A stretch of 64,000 nt of DNA from Gemmatimonadota bacterium (GTDB lineage: Bacteria > Gemmatimonadota > Gemmatimonadetes > Longimicrobiales > Gaopeijiaceae): NCBI GenBank assembly GCA_041390125.1, contig JAWKQN010000004.1:186001-250000 (forward strand). Reading direction: 5' to 3'. The notes beneath the pieces were generated by a model, which made no database searches, was not told the origin of the DNA, and worked only from the letters and a program-made list of their open reading frames with translations. A program made the position numbers and the translations under genes. Shown here piece by piece: positions 1 to 8,975 of the stretch (the stretch's first letter is position 1; each line of letters opens with the position of its first letter).

Positions 1-459
1 GAGAAGAAGGCGCTGGTGGAGGATGCTCTCCACGCCACGCGCGCCGCGGTCGAGGAAGGCATCGTGCCCGGTGGTGGCGTCGCGCTGCTGCGGGCCCAGA
101 AGGCGCTCGACAAGGTGGACGCGTCGGGCGACGAGGCCATCGGCGTGCAGATCCTGCGTCGGGCCCTGGAGGCTCCGATCCGGCAGATCGCCGAGAACGC
201 GGGTGGCGAGGGCTCGATCGTGGTCGAGCGCGTGCGCGAGGCCAAGAAGTCGGGCTTCGGCTACAACGCGCAGAGCGGCGAGTACGAGGACCTGGTCGAG
301 GCGGGCGTGATCGACCCGACCAAGGTGGTCCGCAGCGCGCTGCAGAATGCGGCGTCGATCGCGGGCCTGCTGCTCACCACCGAGGCGGTCGTGGTGGAGA
401 AGCCGGAGGAGGAGAAGCCGGCGATGCCCGGCGCCGGCGGCATGGGCGGCATGTACTAG
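1..459 (+). CDS. groL: Chaperonin GroEL, C-terminal part
   Basis: This is the last ~152 codons of the 60-kDa chaperonin; the gene begins before the window. The reading frame is open from base 1. It contains the family-typical segment DALHATRAAVEEGIVPGGG, the equatorial-domain region with GYNAQSGEYEDLVEAGVIDP, and the Gly/Met-rich tail ending GGMGGMY that lines the GroEL cavity. GroEL folds proteins in the cytoplasm in an ATP-driven cycle with GroES. No groES is visible because the 5' side is cut off. Two GC-rich hairpins follow the stop codon. Confidence 0.98.
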   Translation, partial: EKKALVEDALHATRAAVEEGIVPGGGVALLRAQKALDKVDASGDEAIGVQILRRALEAPIRQIAENAGGEGSIVVERVREAKKSGFGYNAQSGEYEDLVEAGVIDPTKVVRSALQNAASIAGLLLTTEAVVVEKPEEEKPAMPGAGGMGGMY

Positions 460-471
460 GAAGGATCCGAA

Positions 472-538
472 CCGGACGGCCGAGCCGTCCGGCGCTGTGA
501 TCGGGCACGCCCCGGTCTCCTCCGGGAGGCCGGGGCGT
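472..538 (+). terminator. Tandem hairpins after groEL, likely terminator
   Basis: Two perfect stems follow the groEL stop. CCGGACGGC (472-480) pairs with GCCGTCCGG (484-492). ACGCCCCGG (507-515) pairs with CCGGGGCGT (530-538), and an inner CTCC/GGAG extends the second stem. There is no clear T-tract, so intrinsic termination is inferred from position and stem strength. The second hairpin could also serve the minus-strand gene ending at 671. Confidence 0.55.
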
Positions 539-670
539 CGCCGTTCGGGGTCCGGCCCGGGGGCGCGACGGATGCCACCCGCGCGCTCCGCGACGCTTCC
601 TCGCCATCCGGGGAGCGGTCCCGTCCGCCGCCATCCCACCGGCGGCGTCCCCCGCCGCGGGACGGACGGC

Positions 671-2455
671 TCACTCCGTCGCGTGGATGAACGGCGGCGG
701 CGGCTCCACGCCGAACGGATCCCACAGGTCGCGTTGGCCGCAGGGGTGTGGGAGGTGCTCGTTCCGGCTCCACCACACGACCCCGCGCGCGCGGCGCATC
801 CACGGGGCGAGGACCGGCTCGAGGGGCGCGAGCAGCGCCGGGTCCCGCTGGGTGCGCCGGGCCTCCTCCGGCACCGTGGCCAGGAAGTCCCCGCGAGCGA
901 AGACCTGCATCGGTGGGTCGACGAACGGGATCGGGAGGCGCGTGAAGAGACCGCGGTCGGGGGCGCGCCACACCCGTTCGTATCCGAGTCGACCGTCGAC
1001 GATCGCATCCCAGGTGGGCCCCGTGATCTCCCACTCGTGCTCGAGCCCGTACTGCAGCTGCGGGATGATCACCAGGATGTCGGGCGCGCCCGCCCACTCC
1101 TCCAGGGTGCAGACGTCGTGGAGGCGGTGCCACGCGAGCGAAGCCGGCACCGGCGGTAGCTTCCGGAACGACCCGAAGTAGCCGACGGTCTGGTCGGCGG
1201 CGTGCTGCTCCAGCCACGCTCCCATGGCATAGCGGCCGTCGCGCAGGCTCTGGTACGTGAGATCGAGGCCGCGCACGAACAGCCATGACGACGACGCCAG
1301 CAGCACCACCAGGGTGGCCCGGCGCGTCCCGACCGAGCGTGCGTCCAGGCCTTCCGCGAAGGCGACGGCGGCGTAGAGCCCGAGGAGCCAGACGAGCGGG
1401 AGCACGAAGCGGATGTTCAGGAACCAGACCGGGAAGATCGTCAGCACGGGCACGACGATCAGCGCCAGGGCCGGCCAGGTGGTGCGGGGCTGGCGTCGGC
1501 TCAGGTAGACGCCCGCCAGGGCGGCGAGGAGCCCGACCCACCCCATGGCGGATGCGATCTGCGACACCATCTCCGCGAACAGGCCCGCCGCGCCGGCCAG
1601 CGTGCGCGGATACTCGAGCGAGACGGCCGCTCCGACCACCCAGTCCACGTGCTGCCGCCAGCGGGACGGTCGGAAGACCAGACCGCTCGTGAACGCGTAG
1701 AGCGCCGCCGAGGTGGCCATTCCCATCCAGAGCGGCTTGAGCCGCTCGGCGAGCGGGCCCGGCGCGCGCAGCTGCAGCGCCGTGACGGCCAGGCCCATGG
1801 CCAGGAAGAACGCCCAGCTGTTGTCCTTGGTCCCGACGGCGACGGCGGCCCACACGCCGAGCCAGATCCCGCGCCGCGGCGTGAGCCCGTCCTTGAGCGC
1901 GCGGGCGAAGACCACGAAGCCCAGCGAGGTCCAGAAGAGGGCCGGCAGATCCACATTGCTGGTCCGGGCGTAGTAGACGACCGGCACGGCCAGCATCGTG
2001 AAGAGCGCCGCCAGCAGCCCGGCGCGCCGGCCCCACAGGAGGCTGGCCGCCTTCCACGTGGCCACGACCAGCCCTGCCCCCATGAGCAGGCTCGCCAGGC
2101 GGGACAGCAGGGTCATGGTGGCCAACGCGCTCGCGGGATCGGCCAACCCGTACGGATACTCCGACGACAACCCGCTCAGCCCCCCGGTCAGGCGCAGGTA
2201 CGCCAGGTAGGGAACGACGAACAGCGCCATCACGAAGTAGTGGAAGAGCGGGTACTGCGGATTGAAGACCTGTGGGTTCAGGAACACACTGTAGAGCTCG
2301 GCCACCGGTCCCAGCGTCCCCACCTCGTCGGCGCCCCAGGCCAGGATGCGGTCGGCTCCGGTCGCGTGGGGCAGGCCCCACCGGATCCCGGGGAGGAACA
2401 GGACCAGCGCGATCGCGAACAGGATCCAGGCGGTACGGCGGGGCGGCGGGGCCAT
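671..2455 (-). CDS. GT-C fold membrane glycosyltransferase (ArnT/PMT-like)
   Basis: A 594-residue multi-pass membrane protein. After the first membrane helix the loop carries WGADEVGTLGP (Asp43-Glu44), matching the acidic catalytic loop of GT-C lipid-linked sugar transferases. At least ten hydrophobic helices follow, then a soluble C-terminal domain. It is clearly paralogous to the protein at 7251-8975: both have WG-PHAT, a W-acidic-GP-AE loop and a GGLS...EYP-GLADP segment. It probably transfers a sugar from a polyprenyl-phosphate donor to a lipid, glycan or protein on the outer face of the membrane; donor and acceptor are unknown. It lies 162 bp downstream of the amidotransferase gene and may be co-transcribed with it. 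Confidence 0.8.
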   Translation of the reverse strand: MAPPPRRTAWILFAIALVLFLPGIRWGLPHATGADRILAWGADEVGTLGPVAELYSVFLNPQVFNPQYPLFHYFVMALFVVPYLAYLRLTGGLSGLSSEYPYGLADPASALATMTLLSRLASLLMGAGLVVATWKAASLLWGRRAGLLAALFTMLAVPVVYYARTSNVDLPALFWTSLGFVVFARALKDGLTPRRGIWLGVWAAVAVGTKDNSWAFFLAMGLAVTALQLRAPGPLAERLKPLWMGMATSAALYAFTSGLVFRPSRWRQHVDWVVGAAVSLEYPRTLAGAAGLFAEMVSQIASAMGWVGLLAALAGVYLSRRQPRTTWPALALIVVPVLTIFPVWFLNIRFVLPLVWLLGLYAAVAFAEGLDARSVGTRRATLVVLLASSSWLFVRGLDLTYQSLRDGRYAMGAWLEQHAADQTVGYFGSFRKLPPVPASLAWHRLHDVCTLEEWAGAPDILVIIPQLQYGLEHEWEITGPTWDAIVDGRLGYERVWRAPDRGLFTRLPIPFVDPPMQVFARGDFLATVPEEARRTQRDPALLAPLEPVLAPWMRRARGVVWWSRNEHLPHPCGQRDLWDPFGVEPPPPFIHATE

Positions 2456-2617
2456 GGACTCGGGGCCGGGGGGATGCGGTCCGGGAGCGGCGGCCCGGCC
2501 GGGCGGCGTCGGGCAGTCCGAGGCTAGAGCGTGCCGGGACCTCCCGCAACCGGCGCCGGACGCGCTCCGCGCTGGGTGGCCGGGGGTGGTGCAAGCTCCG
2601 TTCCCCCGAGGGGCGGC

Positions 2618-3517
2618 TCAGGCGCTCCGTGCCACCTCGCGGCCGGGGGGCCGCGCGCAGGCGCGGAAGACCGGTGCCCGGTCCGGGTCCAGGACCACCA
2701 GGTGGTTGCGCGGGACCTCCACCCATCCCGGATCCTCCGTCAGCCGCTCCGACGACACCACCACGGAGGGACCCGCGAGGGCCGATCCGTTCCCGGGGGG
2801 CGGGCCGGCCCCCCGTCTCCGGTCGGGGACGTACAGCTCTCCCTGGAAGACGTAGAGCGACTCCGGACCGTGCTCCGCGTCGGTGGAGAAGCGCGACACC
2901 ACGGCCGAGCGGCCGTCCGACAAGGCCAGGTTGAGGTAGCTCGGAGCCCCGCCTCCGTGCTCCGCCACCAGGTCGACCACCCGCCAGATGGCCGCCGCCA
3001 ACGCGTCCGCGAGCGCGTCCGCGCCCGCCGCGCCGGTCCGGCGGCCCAGCTCGTCGATCACCAGGGCGAACAGGTGCTCGCTGTCCGTGCTGCCGTAGAC
3101 GTTGCCGAAGGCCTCGTCCGAGACGGTCTGGAGCAGGGGACGGCGCACGCGGGCGAAGCTCCCGACGTCGCCGTTGTGCATGCACAGCAGCGGACCGTAG
3201 CGGAAGGGGTGGCAGTTGGCCTCGTTCACGCCGCTCACCTGGGTGGCCGCGCGCACGTGGGCCAGGATGCAGGGGGCCGTGACCACGCGCGCCAGGTTGG
3301 TCAGGTTGCGGTTGTTCCAGGCCGGGGTGATGGAGCGGAAGACGGCCGGCTCGGGGGTCAGCTCCGGCACGTACCAGCCCACCCCGAACCCGTCCCCGTT
3401 GAGCGGCTCCTCCCGCTCCCGGGCGTGCGTGCTCTGCCGGATCAACGAGTGGGACGGATCCAGGAGCAGCGTGCTCAGCCGGATCGGCGGGCCCAGGTAG
3501 AGGGTGAAGCGGCACAT
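2618..3517 (-). CDS. Class II glutamine amidotransferase (YafJ/EgtC-like)
   Basis: A 299-residue Ntn-hydrolase glutamine amidotransferase. The start at 3517 is chosen because it gives MCRFTLYLG, placing the nucleophilic Cys at residue 2, exposed once Met is removed. Further family marks are NGDGFGVGWY, the segment ILAHVRAAT, CHPFRYG and HNGDV, and the YGSTDSEHLFALV block. The family releases ammonia from glutamine; relatives include YafJ and the EgtC hydrolase of ergothioneine synthesis. No other ergothioneine gene is nearby, so the substrate is open. The longer frame upstream of 3517 lies antisense to the LVIVD gene and is not coding. Confidence 0.88.
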   Translation of the reverse strand: MCRFTLYLGPPIRLSTLLLDPSHSLIRQSTHAREREEPLNGDGFGVGWYVPELTPEPAVFRSITPAWNNRNLTNLARVVTAPCILAHVRAATQVSGVNEANCHPFRYGPLLCMHNGDVGSFARVRRPLLQTVSDEAFGNVYGSTDSEHLFALVIDELGRRTGAAGADALADALAAAIWRVVDLVAEHGGGAPSYLNLALSDGRSAVVSRFSTDAEHGPESLYVFQGELYVPDRRRGAGPPPGNGSALAGPSVVVSSERLTEDPGWVEVPRNHLVVLDPDRAPVFRACARPPGREVARSA

Positions 3518-3628
3518 GTCGGGGAGTATCGGCGCCCGGGGTGCGGCGGTGGAGCGCCCGGTTGCCGGCCCTCCGTATCCGGGCCTAGGTTTGCCTCCTG
3601 GCACCGAGATCCCTCGCAGGAGGCCCGC

Positions 3629-4996
3629 ATGCCCCGTCGGTCCGTCGTCCTCTCGTTGGCCCTGGCCCTCGGCTCGGCCGCTCCCGCGCTGGCCCAGAAT
3701 GGCCCCGCCTGGTCTCCCATGAAGCCAGGCAGCGACAACATGGAGGTCCTCGGCCATACGCCGATGGGCCACGCGCTCTCCGTGGCGGACATGGAGCTCG
3801 AACAGGAGCTCGAGCGTCCCTATGCCTACGTGGCCCGCATGCAGTACGGCGACCACGGAGGGAAGGGGATGGACATCGTCGACATCTCCGACCCGTCGCG
3901 TCCGCGGGTGATCTACGAGTGGCGCATCGAGGACCAGGACCTGCACCTGCGCACGGGCGGCATGGACGTGAAGTACTTCAAGTCCAACGGCCGCTACTAC
4001 GTGGTGCAGTCCCTCCAGTTCGGGCAGGGCGGGCCGGACTCGGACATGGGCGCCGTGGTCCTGGACGTGACGGACCTGCCGGACGTGTCCAAGGTGCGGG
4101 AGGTGGCGCGCATCCGGGAGCCCGACCACCAGGGCGGCTTCCACAACATCTTCATCTACAAGCACTCGAACGGGAAGCCGTATCTCTTCACCACGGTCAG
4201 CGGACCCTACGCCAACGTCTACGACCTCGAAGCGGTCGTGGCCGGGGACATGGACCGCGCGCTCGCGGGCCGGGTGCCGGTGCCGGAGAACACGTCCACG
4301 CGCGGAGGTCGCGGCTATCACGACTTCTACGTGGGCTTCCACACCGACACGAACACGGACCGCTTCTACGGCGGCGGCACGGGTGGGTACTACGTCTACG
4401 ACGTGACGGACCTGACCACGCCCAAGCTCATGGTGACGCTGAACAACATCCAGGGCGTGCAGTACGGGCACACGTTCACACCCAGCCCCGACGGGCGCTA
4501 CGTCATCGCGGAGACGGAGTACCAGTACGCACCGCTCCGGATCTTCGACCTGCAGGAGGCGCTCGACCGCTACGCGGAGAGCGGCCAGGTCCAGAACGTG
4601 AACCGCCCCATCTCCGCCTGGACGGCCAGCTGGGACAACCTCGTCCACAACCACGAGGTACGCTGGCCCTACGTGTTCGTCTCCGGCTACCTGGACGGGC
4701 TGCAGATCTTCAGCCTGATGGATCCGAAGAACCCGGTGACGGTCGGCTACTACGACACCTACATCGGGCCGCCCAACGATCCCGACTACCGCTACCCGAT
4801 GTTCAACGGCACCTTCGGCGTGGACATCCGCAACGAGGACGGCCTGATCGTCGTGAGCGACATGTCCACCGGCATCTGGACGTTCCGGATGGACGGCTTC
4901 GGCGGGTGGAACGGCACGCAGTGGGGCATGCCCGACATCTCCAGCGTGCAGAAGTGGGACCGCGGACCCGGCCGGCCGGTCAGCGAACAGCAATGA
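3629..4996 (+). CDS. Exported LVIVD-repeat beta-propeller protein
   Basis: A 455-residue secreted protein. The start at 3629 is supported by AGGAGG just upstream and by a signal peptide (MPRRS, hydrophobic core, cleavage after APALAQ). The mature part has the LVIVD-type blades MDIVDISDPSRPRV, VVLDVTDLPDVSKV, YVYDVTDLTTPKL and LQIFSLMDPKNPVTV, i.e. repeated '[YV]-x-D-[IV]-[ST]-D...P'. Such repeats form extracytoplasmic beta-propellers of unknown biochemical function. The gene starts a run of six plus-strand genes and its stop overlaps the next start (ATGA). A link to copper oxidase function is inferred from location only. Confidence 0.85.
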   Translation: MPRRSVVLSLALALGSAAPALAQNGPAWSPMKPGSDNMEVLGHTPMGHALSVADMELEQELERPYAYVARMQYGDHGGKGMDIVDISDPSRPRVIYEWRIEDQDLHLRTGGMDVKYFKSNGRYYVVQSLQFGQGGPDSDMGAVVLDVTDLPDVSKVREVARIREPDHQGGFHNIFIYKHSNGKPYLFTTVSGPYANVYDLEAVVAGDMDRALAGRVPVPENTSTRGGRGYHDFYVGFHTDTNTDRFYGGGTGGYYVYDVTDLTTPKLMVTLNNIQGVQYGHTFTPSPDGRYVIAETEYQYAPLRIFDLQEALDRYAESGQVQNVNRPISAWTASWDNLVHNHEVRWPYVFVSGYLDGLQIFSLMDPKNPVTVGYYDTYIGPPNDPDYRYPMFNGTFGVDIRNEDGLIVVSDMSTGIWTFRMDGFGGWNGTQWGMPDISSVQKWDRGPGRPVSEQQ

Positions 4997-5556
4997 TTCC
5001 GGCACGGGTCCGTCGGCGGGCCGGGGTGCTCGCGCTGATCCCTCTGGCGCTGACCGGAGCGGGGGGCACCCCCGCTCCGGTCGCAGAGGCCCCGGGCTTC
5101 TGCACGGCTCCCGCGGCGGACTACTACAACATCACGCTCGTCACCACGGCGTCCGTACCCGGGACGCGCCGCTCCAGCGGAGGCGCCGACGTGTCGTTCG
5201 TGCGCTCTCCGTTCGGCGTGACGCTCGAGGCGGACGGCAGCTATCGGTACGCCCTGGACGTGACCACCCACCGGCTCCCCCCGGCGCCCGCGGGGCGGGA
5301 GTACGCCGTCTGGGTGGCGATGAACACGCTCGCGGAGGCCGAGCGCCTGGGCACGCTGGATGCCTCGGGTCGCGCGAGTGGCACGGTGGCCTGGAACAAG
5401 TTCCTGGTCATCGTGACGCTCGAGGAAGCGGGCTCCACGGGCGAGCGCTGGCAGGGGCCGGTGGTGCTGCGGGGCATCTCGCGGTCGGGACTGATGCACA
5501 CGATGGCCGGGCACGGCCCTTTCCAGCAGGAGAACTGTGCGGCGTACGGGTACTGA
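4993..5556 (+). CDS. Exported protein of unknown function between LVIVD and copper-oxidase genes
   Basis: A 187-residue protein whose ATG overlaps the preceding stop (ATGA at 4993-4996). The N-terminus MIPARVRRRAGVLALIPLALTGAGG looks like a signal peptide or membrane anchor. The rest is predicted beta-rich: a YAVWVAMN strand, LGTLDASGRASGTV, KFLVIVTLEEAG and a closing HTMAGHGPFQQENC. The pattern 'YAVWV...LG.LD..G.' faintly recalls the RskA/anti-sigma beta-sandwich, but no membrane-spanning regulatory arrangement is visible. It overlaps the start of the multicopper oxidase by 20 bases, so the three genes are translationally coupled. I do not recognise the family. Confidence 0.75.
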   Translation: MIPARVRRRAGVLALIPLALTGAGGTPAPVAEAPGFCTAPAADYYNITLVTTASVPGTRRSSGGADVSFVRSPFGVTLEADGSYRYALDVTTHRLPPAPAGREYAVWVAMNTLAEAERLGTLDASGRASGTVAWNKFLVIVTLEEAGSTGERWQGPVVLRGISRSGLMHTMAGHGPFQQENCAAYGY

Positions 5557-7240
5557 GGCGCTCCGTCGCTTCGCGCTGCTGCTTGCGCTGCTGGGCTCCA
5601 CCGTCGCGCCCCTGACGGCGCAGCACGAGCATCACCAGGGGATGACCATGTCCGGGGATCCGGCGGCGTGGCGCATGCCGCCGATGGATCCCAACATGCC
5701 CATGCTGCCGGGGCTGGAGACCGCGCTGCCTCCGGTGGCGCCGTTCCTGCTGGGCACGGGATTGGATCCGGAGTCGTTCCCCGAGGCGCGTCCCTCCGAG
5801 ATGATCGACGTGCAGGCGGGCGACACCGTGGACATGGAGGTCAGCATCGTGCGGCGCACCATCGCCGGACAGAGCTACCTCATGTACGGGTACGACGGCC
5901 AGTACCCGGGACCCCTCCTGCGCGCGCCGCAGGGTACGACGGTGGTGGTGCGGCTGACGAACAACATCGAGATGCCGACGACCGTGCACTGGCACGGCGT
6001 GCGCCTCGACAATCGCTTCGACGGCGTGCCCGGCCTGACGCAGCCACCGGTCGCGCCCGGCGAGACCTTCCTCTACGAGGTGAAGGTCACGGACGCCGGC
6101 ATCTACTGGTACCACCCGCACGTGCTGGAATACATCCAGCAGGACCTCGGCCTCTACGGCAACCTGCTGGTGGACTCGCCCGACCCCGACTACTACGGCC
6201 CCGCGCACCGGCAGGAGATGCTGGTGCTCGACGACGTCCTCATCGACGAGCAGGGTCTGATCCCCTGGGGCGAGAGCACGCCCACGCATGCCCTGATGGG
6301 CCGGTTCGGCACCGTGATGCTGGTCAACGGCACCACGGAGTACGGTCTCGACGTGGACCGGGGTGAGGTCGTGCGCTTCTTCCTCACCAACGTCGCCAAC
6401 ACCCGTACGTTCAACGTGGTCTTCGGCGGGGCACGCGTGAAGATCGTGGCCTCCGACGTGGGTCGCTACGAGCAGGAGCAGTGGGTGGAGAGCGTCGTCA
6501 TCGCTCCGGCCGAGCGCTACGTGGTCGACGTGCGCTTCGAGGAGAGCGGCCCCGTGGCCATCACCAACTCCATCCAGGCGGTGAACCACTTCCGAGGCGA
6601 GTTCTACCCGCACGTGGATACGCTGGGGACGGTTCGCGTCGGCGCCGGCGCCGCCAGCCCCGACCTGGGGCAGGCGTTCGGCACGCTGCGCAGCCACCCG
6701 GACGTGATCGCCGACATCGAGCGCTTCCGGGCGGAGTTCGACCGGGAGCCCGACCACGAGCTGGAGCTGACGGTCCGCGTCCAGGACCTGCCGAACCCGA
6801 TCGTCCAGTCCATGCTCATGGACACGCTCTACGTGCCACCCGTCGAGTGGAACGACGCCATGCCCATGATGAACTGGCTGTCGACCGGCGCCCAGGTCAC
6901 GTGGATCATGCGCGATCCGGCCACGGGCCTCGAGAACATGGACATCGACTGGTCCTTCACCGTCGGGGACGTGGTGAAGATCCGGATCTTCAACGATCCG
7001 AAGTCCTTCCATCCGATGCAGCACCCCTTCCACATCCACGGCCAGCGCTTCCTGGTCGTGAGTCGCGACGGCGTACCCGCCGACAACCTCGTGTGGAAGG
7101 ACACGGCCGTCGTACCGGTCGGTTCGACCGTGGACTTCCTCGTGGACATCACCAATCCCGGCGATTGGATGATGCACTGCCACATCTCGGAGCACCTCGA
7201 GGCGGGCATGATGGGGACGTTCCACGTGCAGGGCGGCTGA
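5537..7240 (+). CDS. Secreted multicopper oxidase
   Basis: A 567-residue three-domain multicopper oxidase. The GTG start at 5537 follows AGGAG with 4 bases between and gives an Arg-rich signal peptide ending near LTAQ. All four copper-binding segments are present: HWHG (151-154), WYHPH (191-195), HPFHIHG (about 496-502), and HCHISEHLEAGM starting at 547, which includes the type 1 Cys548 and axial Met. An N-terminal HEHHQGMTMSGD stretch is His/Met-rich and may bind copper. The enzyme oxidises a substrate (metal ion, phenol or organic) with O2 in the periplasm. It belongs to the laccase/CueO-like group; the substrate is not known. Confidence 0.92.
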   Translation: MRRTGTEALRRFALLLALLGSTVAPLTAQHEHHQGMTMSGDPAAWRMPPMDPNMPMLPGLETALPPVAPFLLGTGLDPESFPEARPSEMIDVQAGDTVDMEVSIVRRTIAGQSYLMYGYDGQYPGPLLRAPQGTTVVVRLTNNIEMPTTVHWHGVRLDNRFDGVPGLTQPPVAPGETFLYEVKVTDAGIYWYHPHVLEYIQQDLGLYGNLLVDSPDPDYYGPAHRQEMLVLDDVLIDEQGLIPWGESTPTHALMGRFGTVMLVNGTTEYGLDVDRGEVVRFFLTNVANTRTFNVVFGGARVKIVASDVGRYEQEQWVESVVIAPAERYVVDVRFEESGPVAITNSIQAVNHFRGEFYPHVDTLGTVRVGAGAASPDLGQAFGTLRSHPDVIADIERFRAEFDREPDHELELTVRVQDLPNPIVQSMLMDTLYVPPVEWNDAMPMMNWLSTGAQVTWIMRDPATGLENMDIDWSFTVGDVVKIRIFNDPKSFHPMQHPFHIHGQRFLVVSRDGVPADNLVWKDTAVVPVGSTVDFLVDITNPGDWMMHCHISEHLEAGMMGTFHVQGG

Positions 7241-7250
7241 TCGGTCCAGC

Positions 7251-8975
7251 GTGGTCCACACCCGCGTGGAGGCCGAGCGCCCCACCCTGAAGGGGGAGCG
7301 CGCACGCCTGCTGGGCGTCGCGCTGATCGCGCTCCTGTGCTACGTCCCGGCGTTCTGGTGGGGCGCACCCCACGCCACCGACCCCCTGCGCACCCAGTCC
7401 TGGGGGGTGGACGACGAGACCCCGTTGGGGCCGTTGGCGGAGGTCTCCAACATCCTCGCGCCCCAACCGGACCGGAATCTCGGCTATCCGCTGCTCTATC
7501 CCTTCGTGGTCGCGGGCGCCTACGCGCCCTACATGGCGGGGCTGCTGGTCACGGGTGGCCTGAGCGATCCCACCGGCGAATACCCCTTCGGCCTGGCCGA
7601 CCCCGTGCGCAGTCTGCGCGTCCTCTCGGGGATCGCCCATCTGGTCACTGTGGGATTCGGTGTGCTGTGCGTGGTGGGCGCGTACTGGATCGGCCTCGTC
7701 GGCTGGGACCGCCGCACCGGGCTGTGGACCGCCGGAACGGTGCTCACGCTGTACCCGATGTTCTACTACGCACGCACGGGAAACGTGGACGTGCCCATGC
7801 TGGCCTTCATCGTGCTCGCCACCGCCGCGTTCGCGACGGCGCTGCGCGACGGGTGGACCGCGCGCCGCGCAGCCTGGCTGGGGGTGTGGGCCGGCTGCGC
7901 GCTCGCCACCAAGGAGGCCGCTGCCGGCGCGTTCCTGCTGATCCCCATCGCGTCGCTCCTGGGCCTGCGCCTGCGGCCGGCCCCGCGCGAGGGATTCTCC
8001 TGGAAGGTGAACGGCACCGGCCTGCTCGCCTCCGTGCTCGCGCTGGGGATCGGGAGTGGGCTCTTCATCGAGCCGTCGCGCTACGTGGCCCATCTCCGCT
8101 TCATCGGAGGCCGTTCGCAGATCGCGGCGTCCGGGGGGGGCAACTGGGTGATCCGCACGTACGCCATGACCCTCTCCGATTCGGTGGCCTACGCGCAGCG
8201 GCAGGTCGAGCTGCTGATCGACGTGATGACGCTGCCCGGGCTGCTGCTCGCCCTGGCCGGCGTCGGCTGGGTCCTGGCGCGCGAGCGCGACCGGTGGCCG
8301 CTGCTGCTGCCCGTCCTGGGCTACACGGCCTACATGTTCCTGGGCCAGCGCGTGACGCAGCTCCGCTACCTGCTGCCCACCGCCGTCCTGCTGGCGCCGT
8401 TCGCGGCGCGGCTCGCGGTCGTCGGTCTGCGTGCGGCCGGGCCGCTGGCCCGCGCCCTCCCGGGGGTGGCCGTGGTGGCGCTGGGGCTGGGGGCGCTGCG
8501 CGGCGTGGACGTCACGTGGGCCATGCTGGGCGACACCCGCTACGAGGCCGCGGCCTGGCTGGCCGAGCGGACCGAACCCGGCGACACCGTGGAGCACTTC
8601 GGCCCCTTCCAGAAGCTGCCGCCGTTGGAGGCGGGCGTGGCCTCCCGGCAGGCGACGCTCTACCTGGGCATCCTGGGTCCCACCGACACCACCGCCGCCA
8701 CCACCCGGGACATCCTGGACGGGTGGCGGGAGCGGACGCCCCGCTTCGTGCTGGTCGTCCCGGACCATACCACGCAGGCCACCACCGGGCCGCACAGCAT
8801 CTCGCTGCCTCCGACGCTCTACCGGGCCCTGATGGAGGGAGGCACGGAGTATGCGCTCGTGCGCACGTTCGAGTCGCGCCCGTTGCTCCCCTGGGTGCAG
8901 CGGCCGCCGCTGGACTATCCGACCGTGAGTCCCCCGATCCGGGTCTTCGCGAGGAGATCCACCGCCGCCTCATGA
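7251..8975 (+). CDS. GT-C fold membrane glycosyltransferase, paralogue
   Basis: A 574-residue polytopic membrane protein starting with GTG ten bases after the copper oxidase. The first helix is followed by WGVDDETPLGP (Asp54/Asp55/Glu56), the probable acidic catalytic loop of GT-C enzymes. About ten further helices and a periplasmic C-terminal domain follow. It shares many blocks with the minus-strand protein at 671-2455 and is its paralogue. Its stop overlaps the methyltransferase start (ATGA). With the two following genes and the flippase it suggests assembly of a surface glycan or glycosylated envelope molecule; the acceptor is unknown. Confidence 0.8.
   Translation: MVHTRVEAERPTLKGERARLLGVALIALLCYVPAFWWGAPHATDPLRTQSWGVDDETPLGPLAEVSNILAPQPDRNLGYPLLYPFVVAGAYAPYMAGLLVTGGLSDPTGEYPFGLADPVRSLRVLSGIAHLVTVGFGVLCVVGAYWIGLVGWDRRTGLWTAGTVLTLYPMFYYARTGNVDVPMLAFIVLATAAFATALRDGWTARRAAWLGVWAGCALATKEAAAGAFLLIPIASLLGLRLRPAPREGFSWKVNGTGLLASVLALGIGSGLFIEPSRYVAHLRFIGGRSQIAASGGGNWVIRTYAMTLSDSVAYAQRQVELLIDVMTLPGLLLALAGVGWVLARERDRWPLLLPVLGYTAYMFLGQRVTQLRYLLPTAVLLAPFAARLAVVGLRAAGPLARALPGVAVVALGLGALRGVDVTWAMLGDTRYEAAAWLAERTEPGDTVEHFGPFQKLPPLEAGVASRQATLYLGILGPTDTTAATTRDILDGWRERTPRFVLVVPDHTTQATTGPHSISLPPTLYRALMEGGTEYALVRTFESRPLLPWVQRPPLDYPTVSPPIRVFARRSTAAS

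Noticed and set aside
456..3515. Very long minus-strand open frame antisense to several genes' alternative frames (~1000 codons)
   Set aside because: Shifted-frame shadow of the membrane glycosyltransferase and amidotransferase genes. Composition is Arg/Pro/Gly/Ala noise typical of GC-rich DNA, with no recognisable domain.
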